Source: Bifidobacterium reuteri DSM 23975
GTDB lineage: Bacteria > Actinomycetota > Actinomycetes > Actinomycetales > Bifidobacteriaceae
Direction of reading: 5' to 3'
Length of the DNA: 64,000 nucleotides
Assembly: GCF_000741695.1 (NCBI RefSeq)
Contig: NZ_JGZK01000010.1
Coordinates: 1 to 64,000 of the forward strand
This document shows, one piece after another, positions 43,287 through 53,600 of this stretch. The notes beneath the pieces are model-generated. The model made no database searches, was not told the DNA's origin, and saw nothing but the letters and a program-made list of their open reading frames with translations. Made by a program: the position numbers and the translations under genes. The first letter of the stretch is position 1. The number at the start of each line of letters is the position of its first letter.

Positions 43287-46200
43287 TCAGGCCGTACAGG
43301 TCGGTGAAGTAGCTGTCGTCGGTGAGCTCGCATCGTAGTAGATGGAGCGCATCGCAACGCCCTTGTCTACCCAGTTCATGGCATCAGTGGAGCGGTAGAC
43401 GTGCACGCCGTGGGAGTTGTAGTAGCCGGAGGAACGGTCCTCGCCGTACCAGTAGTAGACGGTCTGGCCGTTCTCCTGGACGGTGATGACCTGGCCGCCG
43501 TGGGCCTGAATGTGGCTGCCGGTGGTGGCGTCATCGGAGTCCTTGGCGTACCAGAGCGGCTGGAAGTAGTTCTTGTCCTTGGTGCCCGGGTCGGCGATGG
43601 CCTCGAACTTGGTGTAGTTCGGAACCTGATCCGTGGTGGGCACGTCGGTGGCCGGCGGGTTCGGCTTGGTGGTGCCGGAGTCGAGCGGCAGGGTGACGTC
43701 GAGCGTCGGGGCCTGATCGGCCTTGGCGCCATAACGGCCTTCGGCGGCCCCCTTCGTGTTCACGAAGTACAGCTCGTCGTTGGCGAATTTGCCACCCACG
43801 GCCAGCGTGAGCGTGGTCTTGCCGGCTGCCAGCGCATCCTGCACGGCCTTGGTCACGTCAACAGTGACCGTGGTGCCGAGCACGGAACCGGGCACGTCGT
43901 TGCGGACTTCGTTGTTGCTGTTGTCGAACGCGGCGGAGGCGGTGGTCGCATCGTCGGCAGCGTCGAAGTTCGGGCGGGTGTTCCAGGTCATTCCGGACAG
44001 CGTGCCGTCGAACGCGGTGCCGTCAAGACGCTTGTCGGCGTTGACCGGGGTCACCGTGATCTGCTCGTCCGCACGGTTCGCGGTGTCATAGCGGCGGCCG
44101 ATCAGCGTGAGCTTCAGCTGCGCCAGCGACGGCGTCTTGCCGTTGAACTGGCTCAGATCGAACTGCACGAAACCGAGCTTCACATCAGTGCCGTCGCCGG
44201 TGCTGGTGCTCTTGTTCTGCTCGCCCAACAGGCCCTTGCCGTCGGCGTTGCGCACGGCGAAGTAGCCGTCGGTCTGCTTCTTGACCGGGTTGGTGCTGTA
44301 GTCGTTGTTCTTGTTTGACTTCCAGGACGCCACGTAGGCGTCGCCAGAAGCGGCCACGGACTTGACTTCGGACTTGGAGGAGATCACCTTGACGGTGACG
44401 GTCTTGGTGGTGGCGTCGTAGTCGCCCGCCTGGGCGCCGGCGTCGGCCGCGGTGAAGGTCACCGGGTATTCGCCGATCTGCTCTTCGGTGGGGGTCCACT
44501 CGAACTTGCCGGTCGCGGCATCGAACGTCGCGCCCTTGAGCCCGCTCAGGTCGGAGACCGTAAGCTTCACATTGTCGCCGTTCTCCACATCGGGGTCGGA
44601 GACCGTGACATCGAAGCTAAGCTTCTCATCGCTCTTGGCAGTCACGGTGTCGGACTCGGGAGCGGTGAACGTCGGTACGGTGTTCTGCTTGACGCTCTGG
44701 GTCTTGCCGTCCGCGTCGGTGTAGGTGTAGGCCAAGTTGGCCACGGAGTCGTTCTTGGTGAACTTGGCCATGTTCGTGTACTGCACCTGTTTGCCGCCCA
44801 CGTACAGGTTGTTGACGGTGGCATCGGTGATATTGTTCAGCGCGAAGCCGGCGTTGGCGTTGGAGAACCACGTGTTGTCGATGGTCACCTTGGCGATGGG
44901 CAAGCGCTCGACGTTGTAGTCGGCGTTGCTGCCGTCCGGGTTCGGGCGATAGCCGTTCTGCTGCTGATCGGCTGACTTGACGGTCGCCTTGCTGGAGCCG
45001 TCGGCACCGTTGATGTCAAAGTTCGTACCAACGCGCGAGGTGTCGAACGAAGAGTCCTTGATGACGATGTTCTCGTAGCGCGGGTAGATGTCGGTGTGGT
45101 TCTGGATGGTGATGGCGCGACCACCGCCCTTGAAGCCCAGCGAGTTGAAGTTGTTGAACGTGTAGTTCTTCAGCTGGTAGCCGTGGGCCTCATGGCCGAG
45201 CCGGATGCCGTTGCCGCCGGAGAACGACCAGCCCAACGTGTTGTTGAGCGTGATGTCGTGGCTGTCGGCGGTATCCCATGCGTCGTTGCCGATGCCGTGG
45301 GATTCCACGAACGCGTCGTAGCCGCCCACCGCGTTGTCATAGCCCTGGATGTTGGGGCTGTCGGTGTTGAACTTGAACATCTTGTTGTACAGGTCCGGCT
45401 TGTCCGGCTGGAACCAGCGGCCTGGGTTGTAGTGGCCGGAGGCGAAGGTGTCGTCGTTGCCGAAGGTCAGGGCGCCGTTGACGGTGAGGTTCTGGCCGGA
45501 CGCGAAGTCCATGCCGTCGCCCCAGCTCATCTCGTACGGGGTCAGGCCCTTGATGTTGTTGAACGTCACGTTCTTGGCGGTGTGAGTCTCCCAGTTCCAC
45601 TGCTTGGCGCCGCGCATGTAGGTGTCGTTGAACACGATGTCGCTGGACTGCACCACCATCACACCGGCCTGATGCTGGCTGTTGTAGGCGTCGTTCTTGT
45701 CGCCGGAGGTGTTGCCGTTCTTGTCGGAGTAGTTCTTCGCGCCCTGGCCGTCGTAGATGCCGCGGCCGGAAAGCTCGATGTTCTTGGAGTTCCAGATGCC
45801 GATGGCCGGCTCCTGGGCCTCGCGGTAGGGCTGCACGTGGTTCTTGAGCAGCGCGCCCTCATCGGCGTAGATCTTGAGCGTGCCGCCCTTGACCTTGCTG
45901 CCGTCGACGCCGTTGATGTCAAGGCCGCCGTACGTGTACGTGCCGTTCGGGAAGTACAGGGTGTTGAGCGAAGCGCCCTTGTTTTCGATGAAATCAAACG
46001 CAGCCTGCAGCGCGTAGGTGGCGTCGTCGTCGCTCATGGCGCGCTGGTCGGGGTAGCCGACCTGAGTGACGGTCTCGGATCCGCTGACGACGGTATCCTT
46101 CTCGGCGGCGTCGGTGACGACGTTGCCGTCCTTGTCCTTGCCGTAGATGATGCGGCCTTCGGAGGTGACGCCGGTGGCGGTCTGGCCGCCGACTTCGGTG

Positions 46201-46982
46201 CCCTTGCCGTCATTCCACAGCGAGGTGTGGTGGGAGGCGATGGCCTCCTGCTTCTTCACCGTGGTCTTGCCGTCAGGCAGCGTGGTGCCGGCCTTGGATT
46301 CGAGATACTGCTTGGCGAAGGTCTTGAAGTTGAGCACGCCGGTGGCCTCGTTGTAGCCCCAGGCCTGCTCGTCGGCGCTGGTGCCCGCCTCGGCGCTCGG
46401 TGCGGCGCTCTTGTCTTCAATGGTGTCGTTGATCAGCGCGAGGTACGGCTGGCCCTTGGCGTTGACCGTGTCGCCGCTGTTGATCATCACCATGGCGGAG
46501 AACAGGCTGGACTCCATCTTGAAGGTCAGGGTCGTCTTGTCGGCGCTGACTTCGTACTTGCCCACGTAGTAGCGCTCAGGGTAGATGTTGACCTTGTCGA
46601 TCTTCTCGCCGTTGATCATCGTGACCTTGACCACCGGCGTGCGCGAGCTGGACGCGAAGCTCGCGATGTCGAAGTTGTGGCCCTTGGCCGTGTACTGCAC
46701 GGCCTCCACCGGGGTGTCGTTGATGGTGACCTGGTACTTGTCCGAGGCCACATCCGGCGTGTCGGTCTTGTTGCCGAGCACGTCGGTGCCGGCACCGGTG
46801 GCCGCATAGGTCTGGACTGTGCCGTCATCAGTGAACGTCGGCTCCGCTGCTGCGGCCGTCTGTACCCCCAACGGCACGATGGTCAGCAGCATGGCCGCAC
46901 TGGCAATGGCCGCCATGGCCTTGCGCAGCGTCGGCTGAGAAGCCGATGTCCTCTGGGATTCAGAGGGTGTTATTCGCTTCAT
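43287..46982 (-). CDS. N-terminal part of the same surface glycosidase: beta-helix, DNRLRE-type module and start of GH43
   Basis: ATG 46982 with AAGGAGTGCA gives MKRITPSESQRTSASQPTLR and a signal peptide ending VQTAAAA. Next come a right-handed beta-helix with pectin-lyase-like features (residues about 260-700; GIYDGQGAKNYSDKNGN, SWGDGMDFASGQNLTVNGAL), an Ig-like domain, a DNRLRE/CBM96-like module (KLGFVQFDLSQFNGKTPSLAQ) and the first blade of a GH43 domain (IQAHGGQVITVQENGQTVYYWYGED). The frame then shifts after VAMRSIYYD and stops at 43287. Restoring one base near 43330 gives YYDDELTDDSYFTDLYGLKD and joins the next frame, making about 2138 residues. Likely arabinogalactan- or galactan-directed. 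Confidence 0.78.
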   Translation of the reverse strand: MKRITPSESQRTSASQPTLRKAMAAIASAAMLLTIVPLGVQTAAAAEPTFTDDGTVQTYAATGAGTDVLGNKTDTPDVASDKYQVTINDTPVEAVQYTAKGHNFDIASFASSSRTPVVKVTMINGEKIDKVNIYPERYYVGKYEVSADKTTLTFKMESSLFSAMVMINSGDTVNAKGQPYLALINDTIEDKSAAPSAEAGTSADEQAWGYNEATGVLNFKTFAKQYLESKAGTTLPDGKTTVKKQEAIASHHTSLWNDGKGTEVGGQTATGVTSEGRIIYGKDKDGNVVTDAAEKDTVVSGSETVTQVGYPDQRAMSDDDATYALQAAFDFIENKGASLNTLYFPNGTYTYGGLDINGVDGSKVKGGTLKIYADEGALLKNHVQPYREAQEPAIGIWNSKNIELSGRGIYDGQGAKNYSDKNGNTSGDKNDAYNSQHQAGVMVVQSSDIVFNDTYMRGAKQWNWETHTAKNVTFNNIKGLTPYEMSWGDGMDFASGQNLTVNGALTFGNDDTFASGHYNPGRWFQPDKPDLYNKMFKFNTDSPNIQGYDNAVGGYDAFVESHGIGNDAWDTADSHDITLNNTLGWSFSGGNGIRLGHEAHGYQLKNYTFNNFNSLGFKGGGRAITIQNHTDIYPRYENIVIKDSSFDTSRVGTNFDINGADGSSKATVKSADQQQNGYRPNPDGSNADYNVERLPIAKVTIDNTWFSNANAGFALNNITDATVNNLYVGGKQVQYTNMAKFTKNDSVANLAYTYTDADGKTQSVKQNTVPTFTAPESDTVTAKSDEKLSFDVTVSDPDVENGDNVKLTVSDLSGLKGATFDAATGKFEWTPTEEQIGEYPVTFTAADAGAQAGDYDATTKTVTVKVISSKSEVKSVAASGDAYVASWKSNKNNDYSTNPVKKQTDGYFAVRNADGKGLLGEQNKSTSTGDGTDVKLGFVQFDLSQFNGKTPSLAQLKLTLIGRRYDTANRADEQITVTPVNADKRLDGTAFDGTLSGMTWNTRPNFDAADDATTASAAFDNSNNEVRNDVPGSVLGTTVTVDVTKAVQDALAAGKTTLTLAVGGKFANDELYFVNTKGAAEGRYGAKADQAPTLDVTLPLDSGTTKPNPPATDVPTTDQVPNYTKFEAIADPGTKDKNYFQPLWYAKDSDDATTGSHIQAHGGQVITVQENGQTVYYWYGEDRSSGYYNSHGVHVYRSTDAMNWVDKGVAMRSIYYDASSPTTATSPTCTA

Positions 46983-47048
46983 TGCACTCCTTGGTTTCTT
47001 TCCTTCGGGATTCCTCCTGATGAACCCCATGCAAGGATCACGAACGCC

Positions 47049-47060
47049 GTGACCGTTTAC
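47049..47060. promoter_or_regulatory. GTGACCGTTTAC, candidate site of the LacI regulator at 49085
   Basis: It matches GTGACCGGTCAC at 49002-49013 in 10 of 12 positions and GTGACCGGTTAC at 59728-59739 in 11. It lies 67 bases before the surface-enzyme start. Confidence 0.45.
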
Positions 47061-47085
47061 ACGCTCCTTAGCATACACTATTTTG

Positions 47086-47129
47086 TAAGCGCTTAGAATA
47101 TTGGGAGTACAATGACTGTAAGCACTTAC
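47086..47129. promoter_or_regulatory. Two LacI-type operators, TAAGCGCTTA and GTAAGCACTTAC
   Basis: The palindromic cores at 47086-47095 and 47118-47129 have centres 33 bases apart, three helical turns, in the divergent promoter. They fit a LacI dimer-of-dimers arrangement, most likely for the adjacent LacI gene. Confidence 0.6.
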
Positions 47130-47521
47130 GGAAACTGTGGGTAGAAACTGGGAACCGTGAACGAAACGCCGACATCACAGTCACTTATCATGGAAGCGAC
47201 CGATGCCGGCGTACAGCGGTGCCGGACCAGCCGACCCCGCGCCGCCGAGCTGGCCTGGCACCGGCATCGAGGCACATGCGTCAGTACCGGTGCCCGCAGT
47301 GCCGGTTGCTAACGCAGATACCACGCCGGCGTCACGGTGTCGGAGTCATTGACGCCGGCACAACAGTCAGCGCAACGGCATCCGACACCAGTACCATCAG
47401 CGTCACAATAGTGACGTCATCGGCACCCGTGTTCGGCAATGTCTCACGACACCAGCGCCACACGCCCGAGGAAACAGCAACGGCACAGGCAACAGCGTCC
47501 ACTCACCGACAAGAGGCACAC

Positions 47522-48826
47522 ATGACCAAGCAACAGACAGACCAGCATCAGGCGGACGCCACCGAGGCTCCTGTGCCGCCGACGCCGGAGACAATCGAGC
47601 CTACAGCCGAGTCGGCGACTCCTGCCGTCGCCCATATCGAATCCTCACACCGCACGAACGCGGTGGACAGCGCGACAGCCGCAGCAGCAACCAAGCCATC
47701 AACACCAGCGCTATCGTCAACGGCACCATCAACACCGGCGGCACCATCAACACCGGCGGCACCATCAACACCGGCGGCACCATCAACACCGCAGCCCCCG
47801 CAAAAAGCCACGATCTACGACGTCGCCGACCGCGCCGGCGTCTCCTATGCCACGGTCTCCCGCTACCTCAACGGCCACCCCAACGTGTCCGCGAAAACCG
47901 CCGCGCGCATCGACAAAGCGGTCAAGGAAATCGCCTACATCCCCAGCACCAGCGCACGCTCCCTCGCCCAGCAGCGCACGCATATCATCGCGCTGATCAT
48001 CCATGGCGCTTCCTCGGATGTGCTCACCGACCCCAATATCGCGCAGATCATGGCCAGCGCGAACGAACGCGTGACGCGCGAGGGCTGGCAGTTGGTGACG
48101 ATGATCTCGGACGAGAACATCGCGGCGAACAATATCAAACAACTGGTGGCCGGCGGATTCGCAGACGGATATCTGCTGTACACACTGTCCAAGAACGATC
48201 CGCTGCTCTCGCTGCTCGCCGAACGGTCGCTGCCCGCAGTGGTGTGCGGCACCGGTTTCAACGAATCGATAGCCTGCCCCTCGGTGGATGTGGACAACCT
48301 CACCGCCATGAGCGGACTCGTGCGGTATGTGCTCGCGCCGAAGGGGGAGTTGCGGAGACGGAGGCCCGCCTACATCTGCGGCCCCTTGAACATGCCCGGC
48401 GCACCGGAGCGATTGGCGGCGTTCGTCAACGTGACCAGCGAGATGCTGCCGACCAGTATCGATCATCCGATTTGCTATTCGGCGGATTGGAGGACTACCA
48501 GCGGCGCCGATGCGATTCGCGAATGGCATGAATCAGGCGTTTTGGATGATGTGGATGCGGTAATCTGCGCCAATGACACGTTGGCAGTAGGCGCGATCCA
48601 AGAATTGCAGCGGTTGGGTAAGAACGTGCCCGGCGATGTGGCCGTTTCCGGGTTCGACAACAGCTCAGCCGCCACCTCCATCACACCGCAGATCACCACG
48701 GTCGACCAGCACATGGATCAGCGCGGGCTCATGATGGCCGACGTGGTCATCAAGGCGATCGGCGGCGAGCGGTCGCCCCGTGTGGTGCATATGCCGACGG
48801 ATTTGGTCGTCCGCAAATCCGCGTGA
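47522..48826 (+). CDS. LacI-family regulator with a repetitive N-terminal tail
   Basis: The 434-residue product has about 95 residues of disordered Thr/Pro/Ala-rich sequence before the helix-turn-helix ATIYDVADRAGVSYATVSRY. The tail includes four 6-residue repeats of A-P-S-T-P-A encoded by an 18-bp minisatellite (about 47715-47800). The effector core ends GFDNSSAATSITPQITTVDQ. ATG 47522 follows AAGAGG; the helix-turn-helix would normally sit at the extreme N-terminus. It is divergent from the surface glycosidase and has its own operator pair, so it probably controls both. The DNA of its last codons is repeated downstream in a 29-bp array. Confidence 0.85.
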   Translation: MTKQQTDQHQADATEAPVPPTPETIEPTAESATPAVAHIESSHRTNAVDSATAAAATKPSTPALSSTAPSTPAAPSTPAAPSTPAAPSTPQPPQKATIYDVADRAGVSYATVSRYLNGHPNVSAKTAARIDKAVKEIAYIPSTSARSLAQQRTHIIALIIHGASSDVLTDPNIAQIMASANERVTREGWQLVTMISDENIAANNIKQLVAGGFADGYLLYTLSKNDPLLSLLAERSLPAVVCGTGFNESIACPSVDVDNLTAMSGLVRYVLAPKGELRRRRPAYICGPLNMPGAPERLAAFVNVTSEMLPTSIDHPICYSADWRTTSGADAIREWHESGVLDDVDAVICANDTLAVGAIQELQRLGKNVPGDVAVSGFDNSSAATSITPQITTVDQHMDQRGLMMADVVIKAIGGERSPRVVHMPTDLVVRKSA

Positions 48827-48891
48827 GGGTTGTGGTTGTCCGCGAACCCGCGCGAGGTTTGCGGTTGTCCGCGAACCCGCGCGAGGTTTCT
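48805..48891 (+). repeat. 29-bp tandem repeat seeded by the 3' end of the LacI gene
   Basis: Units starting at 48805, 48834 and 48863 read GGT(C/T)GTCCGC(A/G)AA-TCCGCG-type sequence. The first encodes the C-terminus VVRKSA and stop; the next two lie outside the gene, and in them the stop TGA has become CGA. Further CGCAAAC/CCGCAACCGC pieces in both orientations follow to 48970. Confidence 0.75.
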
Positions 48892-48991
48892 CGCCGCGGC
48901 AAACGCTGTTTTCCGCAACCGCAAACACCGTGTTCCACAGCCGCAAACGCCGCTCTCCGCAGCCGCTGTCTATTCGGAAAAACATGGTATA

Positions 48992-49023
48992 CACTAGGTT
49001 TGTGACCGGTCACGAACCTAGTG
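48992..49023. promoter_or_regulatory. 32-bp palindromic operator, GTGACCGGTCAC core
   Basis: CACTAGGTT-T-GTGACC mirrors GGTCAC-G-AACCTAGTG with one mismatched pair. It lies 60-90 bases before the LacI gene at 49085, next to a TATACAC-type -10 element. An autoregulatory operator is likely. Confidence 0.65.
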
Positions 49024-49084
49024 AGCCGGAGCGATAAACTGCGTCACACTCAGGGTAGAGTGGCACACGCGGAAAGCGGATACG

Positions 49085-50113
49085 ATGACACATATGACGA
49101 CGGAGCGCAAGAAAGCAACGATCAGGGACGTGGCCCGTATGGCAGGCGTGTCATACGGCACGGTGTCCCGGTATCTCAACGGCAATGAACACGTATCGTC
49201 GAGCGCCGCCGAACGAATCGCCAAAGCCATCGAAGAGGCACAATATACGCCGAACAAGGCGGCCCGGTCGCTGGCTCAGCAACGCACCTCCATGGTCGCG
49301 TTCATCGTACAGGTGGAATCGATTTCGACACTGATGCAGGCCAGCGTCTCGGAAGCCATGGCGAACGCCAACCAGACCCTTGGCGAGGCCGGCTATCAGA
49401 TGGTCACGCTGATCGCCAACAGCGAGGAATCGACCCAACGCATCGCGCAGCTGGTGCAGAGCGACTTCGCGGACGGCTACCTGATGTTCTCGCTGAGCGA
49501 GGATGATTCGCTACTGAACATCTTCCGCTCCGCAAACCGCCCGGTGGTGCTCTCGGAATCCAACTCACACAACACGACGCCATATCCGGCCGTCGATTTC
49601 GCCAATACCGCCGGCCAGCGCGACATCACGAACTATCTGATAGAGCGGGGATGCGCGAAGTTGGCCTACGTATGCGGGCCCGGGTATTCCCCCTCCTCGA
49701 TCAAGCGACTGAACGGCTTCAAACAGGCGATGGGTGACCGATTCGATGACGGGCTCGTCTATTACGCCGACGATTGGGAGATCAACAGCGGCGAACTGGC
49801 CGCAGTCGCATTCCAGCCCCGACTCGATGAGGTGGACGCCATCGCCTGCGCCAATGACGACATCGCCATCGGGGTCATCAACCAGCTGCATCGTTTCGGC
49901 TATCGCGTGCCCGACGATATCGCCGTGACCGGCTTCGATGACTCCCCGATCGCCCTGATGTCCGATCCGAAACTCACTACGGTCCGTCAGGATTCCAGCC
50001 TGCACGGGCGCGAGATGTCCCAACTGCTGCTGAGCATGCTGCGTGGGGAGGCCGTGGACGACCACACCGTCACCATGCTCCCGACCACGATCGTCGAGCG
50101 CCAGTCGGCCTAG
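49085..50113 (+). CDS. LacI-family regulator, probable controller of the surface-glycan enzymes
   Basis: The 342-residue protein has the helix-turn-helix TIRDVARMAGVSYGTVSRYL and a standard sugar-binding core (GFDDSPIALMSDPKLTTVRQ). The start ATG 49085 has GGAAAGCGGAT upstream; ATG 49094 is an alternative. It is upstream of and convergent with the GH2 gene. A 32-bp palindrome precedes it, and related sites lie before the beta-helix/GH43 gene and before the beta-helix gene at 59587, suggesting a three-promoter regulon. The ligand is unknown, plausibly a galactose-containing oligosaccharide. Confidence 0.9.
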   Translation: MTHMTTERKKATIRDVARMAGVSYGTVSRYLNGNEHVSSSAAERIAKAIEEAQYTPNKAARSLAQQRTSMVAFIVQVESISTLMQASVSEAMANANQTLGEAGYQMVTLIANSEESTQRIAQLVQSDFADGYLMFSLSEDDSLLNIFRSANRPVVLSESNSHNTTPYPAVDFANTAGQRDITNYLIERGCAKLAYVCGPGYSPSSIKRLNGFKQAMGDRFDDGLVYYADDWEINSGELAAVAFQPRLDEVDAIACANDDIAIGVINQLHRFGYRVPDDIAVTGFDDSPIALMSDPKLTTVRQDSSLHGREMSQLLLSMLRGEAVDDHTVTMLPTTIVERQSA

Positions 50114-50693
50114 CGGAAATTAAGCAATGGCTGTCGGTTTTCTCCTTCAGGGACATGGATGATTGTCCCTGAAGCTGGGATTCGCCCTTTCTTATCCTTC
50201 CGGGACACGAAAACCTGTCCCGGAAGCGCAATACGGACCTTTTCGCGCTTCCGGGACAGATTCACCGGCTCGCCGCACCGCAACACGCACACAACCGCAC
50301 CAAGAATCCTTGAAATTCCGCCATTCCTTCCACCCGCAACCCACGCACCAGACAGCCCGGAAGCGGAATTCGTGTCCCGGTACACCAAAAACAGCCAAAC
50401 CGCACTTCCGGGACACGAAAACCTGTCTCTGAAGACAGAATCAGCCCCTCCCCGTCCTTCCGGGACACCTCCGGGACACAAAAGCCCGTCCCGGAAGCCG
50501 CAATCTGCACGTTTCTCTCTTTCAGAGACACGAAAAACGTCCCGGTACGCGAATCCGCCCGTTTCCCCGCATACCGGGACATTCTCAACGCCTCATAACC
50601 CGTAAGAACCGAATCCATGGCCCGCATCCTGACCGAGTCCCGGAGCCCGAAGCCCCCACCGAACCCAAAACCCGGCCACAATCCGGCATACTG
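50114..50693. other. Gene-free stretch packed with GGGACA/TGTCCC palindromes
   Basis: About 580 bases. Hairpins of the type CTTCCGGGACA-CGAAAACC-TGTCCCGGAAG occur at 50197-50226 (perfect), 50146-50173 (TTCAGGGACA/TGTCCCTGAA, perfect), 50404-50433, 50457-50496 and 50520-50546, with single arms at 50238, 50359-50380 and 50573. The stretch separates two convergent genes. No gene was found. Confidence 0.75.
50146..50580. repeat. Array of at least five GGGACA hairpins
   Basis: Each unit has arms of 6-11 bases ending GGGACA/TGTCCC around a loop CGAAAACC or similar, often followed by AAGC-N-G-N-AATC-type sequence. Arm and loop conservation together suggest duplication of one structured unit. Confidence 0.75.
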
Positions 50694-53600
50694 TTACAGC
50701 AGCTCCAGCGTCACGTCGAGCTTCAGCGGCTTGTCCGCCTGCAACTGGAACTCGGGATGCACGGGCGCGCCCCAAGTGTCGTCGCCGCCGACGCCCATCT
50801 GGGCGGCGAGCAGGCGCAGGAACGTATGACGCACCGGCGGCAACTCATCGGCATGCGTGGCGTCCTCGAGCATCAGCGAGCTGTACGGCAGCAGGCTCAC
50901 CGCGAACGGCGAGGCGTCCGGCCCGGCCGCCGTGACGCGCATGCCGCGGCCGTGCACATCGGTGATCTCGGCCCAGCGCACGCCCTCATGGTTGCCGGTC
51001 TCCTGCGGAATCAGGTACGGCGCGAAGTCCTCGGCCGCGGTCCGCTCGAAGATGCCGAGCTTGGCGCCATGCAGACGATCCGCATACGTCTCCTCGGGTC
51101 CCAGACCGTAGAAGCGCAGGTGATCGTACTGCGCCGGCAGCATCCATTCGAGGCCGAACGCCGGCAAGGTGGCCGCGTCCGCCTCGCCCGGGTATTCGGC
51201 GGTCAGGTGAATGCGCAGGGCCGCGTCGATCTCATAGCGCACCACAACCGGCGTATGTGCGGCGTCGGCCAGCTCATAGGTGTATGTGCCGGTCAGGCCG
51301 TCCACACTCTGCTCGATGGCGGTGTTCGTCACGCGCGCGTAGCGTCCGGCGGCGAACCATTGGGCGCGATCGAAACCGGACTGGTTGCCGCGATCGTTGT
51401 CCACCAACGCACGGAAGGTGGTCAGCGCGGGCCGGCGAATCACCATTTCGCGATCCGGCTCGCTGCTCTTGCCGCCGTTGAACCCGTCCGTACCGAAGCG
51501 ACGGTACGATACCAGTCCGCCCGCGGTCTTGGACAGCAGCGCCTCGGCGGCATCGTTGTGGATGCCGGCGTTGAAGGGATCCTCGGCCACGACGGCCAGC
51601 GGCGAGGCGCCTGCAACCGAGCCGACACCAGCGCTCGAATCCGAATCCGAAGAATCCGCAGCACCCTCGCCATCCCCGAAGTCCATGCTCGCCACATACT
51701 GCCCGAACGTCAGCTCATATCCGGCCGGCGCCCAATCAGTAGCCGAAGCCAACCGCTGGTCGACCTCATACACGACTTCGGCACGGCCCGTCAGCGGCAC
51801 CAGATCGGTGACTCGCGGGAAGTCGATCGGCAGACGCTGGGTGTCGCCGGCCGGCACGTCGAACCGGTAATCCGCATGCCACCGTTCGACGCCGTTCACC
51901 AGCACGCGAGCGGTGAACACATACCCTGCGGTGGAGATGAACAGGTTGTCATTGACGATGGTCACGCCGCTTTCGTCCGGCGTCAGGCGCACGTTGGCGT
52001 ACAGCTGCTTGACCTCCTGCGCCTTGGGCGTCACACTACGATCCGCGAAGACGATGCCGTTGCCGGCGAATTCGTAGTCGGTGGGGCGATCGTCGAAGTC
52101 GCCGCCGTATCCAAGCCGCTCGGTACCGCCGCCGAGGTGCTGGAACAGGGCCTGATCCACGTAATCCCAGATGAATCCGCCCTGGTACTTCGGGTACTGC
52201 TCGAGCGCGGTGTACAGGTGCAGCCCTCCGGAGGAGTTGCCCATCGAATGGCAGTATTCGCAGGAGATGTACGGCTTCTGCCCCTCGCCGAACAGGTAGA
52301 GTTCCTTGATTTCGTCCGGCTTGGCGTACATGCGGCTCATGATGTCGGTCACGTCGCTGTATTCCGGCTCGTTGTACACGCTCTCGTAATGCACCGGGCG
52401 CGCGGGGTCGGTCTCGTGCACGAAGTCGCGCATGGTGCGGAACACGTCGCCGCCGAACGACTCGTTGCCGAGCGACCAGATCAGCACGCTCGGATGGTTC
52501 CAATCGCGGCGCATCATGCTGTTGAGGCGATCCACGCAGGCGGCCCGCCATTCGTCGCGGCTGCCGGGCACGGCGGTTTCCGCGTGGAACGTGCCGTCGC
52601 CGTACGTCCAGGTGCCGTGGGTCTCGAGGTTGGTTTCATCGATCATGTAGATGCCGTATTCGTCGCACAGCTCGTACCAGCGGGTCTGGTTGGGATAGTG
52701 GCAGGTGCGCACGGCGTTGATGTTCAGCCGCTTGAATTCACGGATGTCCTGCAGCATCACCGCTTCGGAGACCGTGCGGCCGGTACGTGCGTCGAATTCG
52801 TGCCGGTTGACGCCGCGGAACACGATGCGCTTGCCGTTGAGCTTCATCAGACCGTCTTCGATGGCGAAGTGGCGGAAGCCCACGCGCTGCAGCACGACTT
52901 CGATCACGTGGCCGGCGCCGTCCAGTGCGGTGACGGTCAGCGTGTACAGGGTGGGTTCCTCGGCGCTCCATGGGGCGACCTGCCCGACGTTCGCCTTCCA
53001 TGTCACGACGGCATCGGGCGTGGCATCGAAGCCATCGTCGCCATCACCCTCACCCGAGGCCTCCCCGGCCAATCCAGCAGCGATTGTTGCGATGTCGGTG
53101 GTGTCCGAATCGTTCACGTGACGGGTTTCACGCCAGACCTCCGCGCCATCGGCGTCGCGCAGCACCGCTTCGAATGCCGCCGCGCCTGCGGCATTGCGCA
53201 CGATGGCGTCGACGCTCAGCTCGCCCTCGCCGCTGACGTGGTCGTAGTCGGCGGTGACGCGCAGATCGTTCACATGCACTGCCGGCTGGGCGGCCAGTTC
53301 CACCGAACGGAAGAGGCCGTGCATGCGCCAGAAGTCCTGGTCTTCGAGCCAGCTGGCGGAGGAGTACTGGAAACAGGCCACGGCGAGGGTGTTCGCGCCC
53401 GGCTGCAAGAATGCGGTCACGTCGAATTCGCTGGGGGTGAAGGAGTCCTCGGAATACCCTACAAAGGCGCCGTTGAGCCAGACGGCGATGGCTGTGGATG
53501 CGCCTTCAAAGGTCAGGGTGATGGGGGAGAGCGGCTCTCCGGTTTCGCCGGCGCGTTTATTGGAGGCTATTGCAGCCGCGACTTTGGCTTCCGGCTCGAA

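Larger units (their letters stand above)
46983..47521. other. Divergent promoter region with LacI-type sites
   Basis: About 540 bases between the surface-enzyme gene and a LacI gene. It contains GTGACCGTTTAC (47049-47060), TAAGCGCTTA (47086-47095) and GTAAGCACTTAC (47118-47129). Beyond 47130 nothing specific was recognised, although the frame of the LacI gene stays open back to 47219. Confidence 0.6.
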
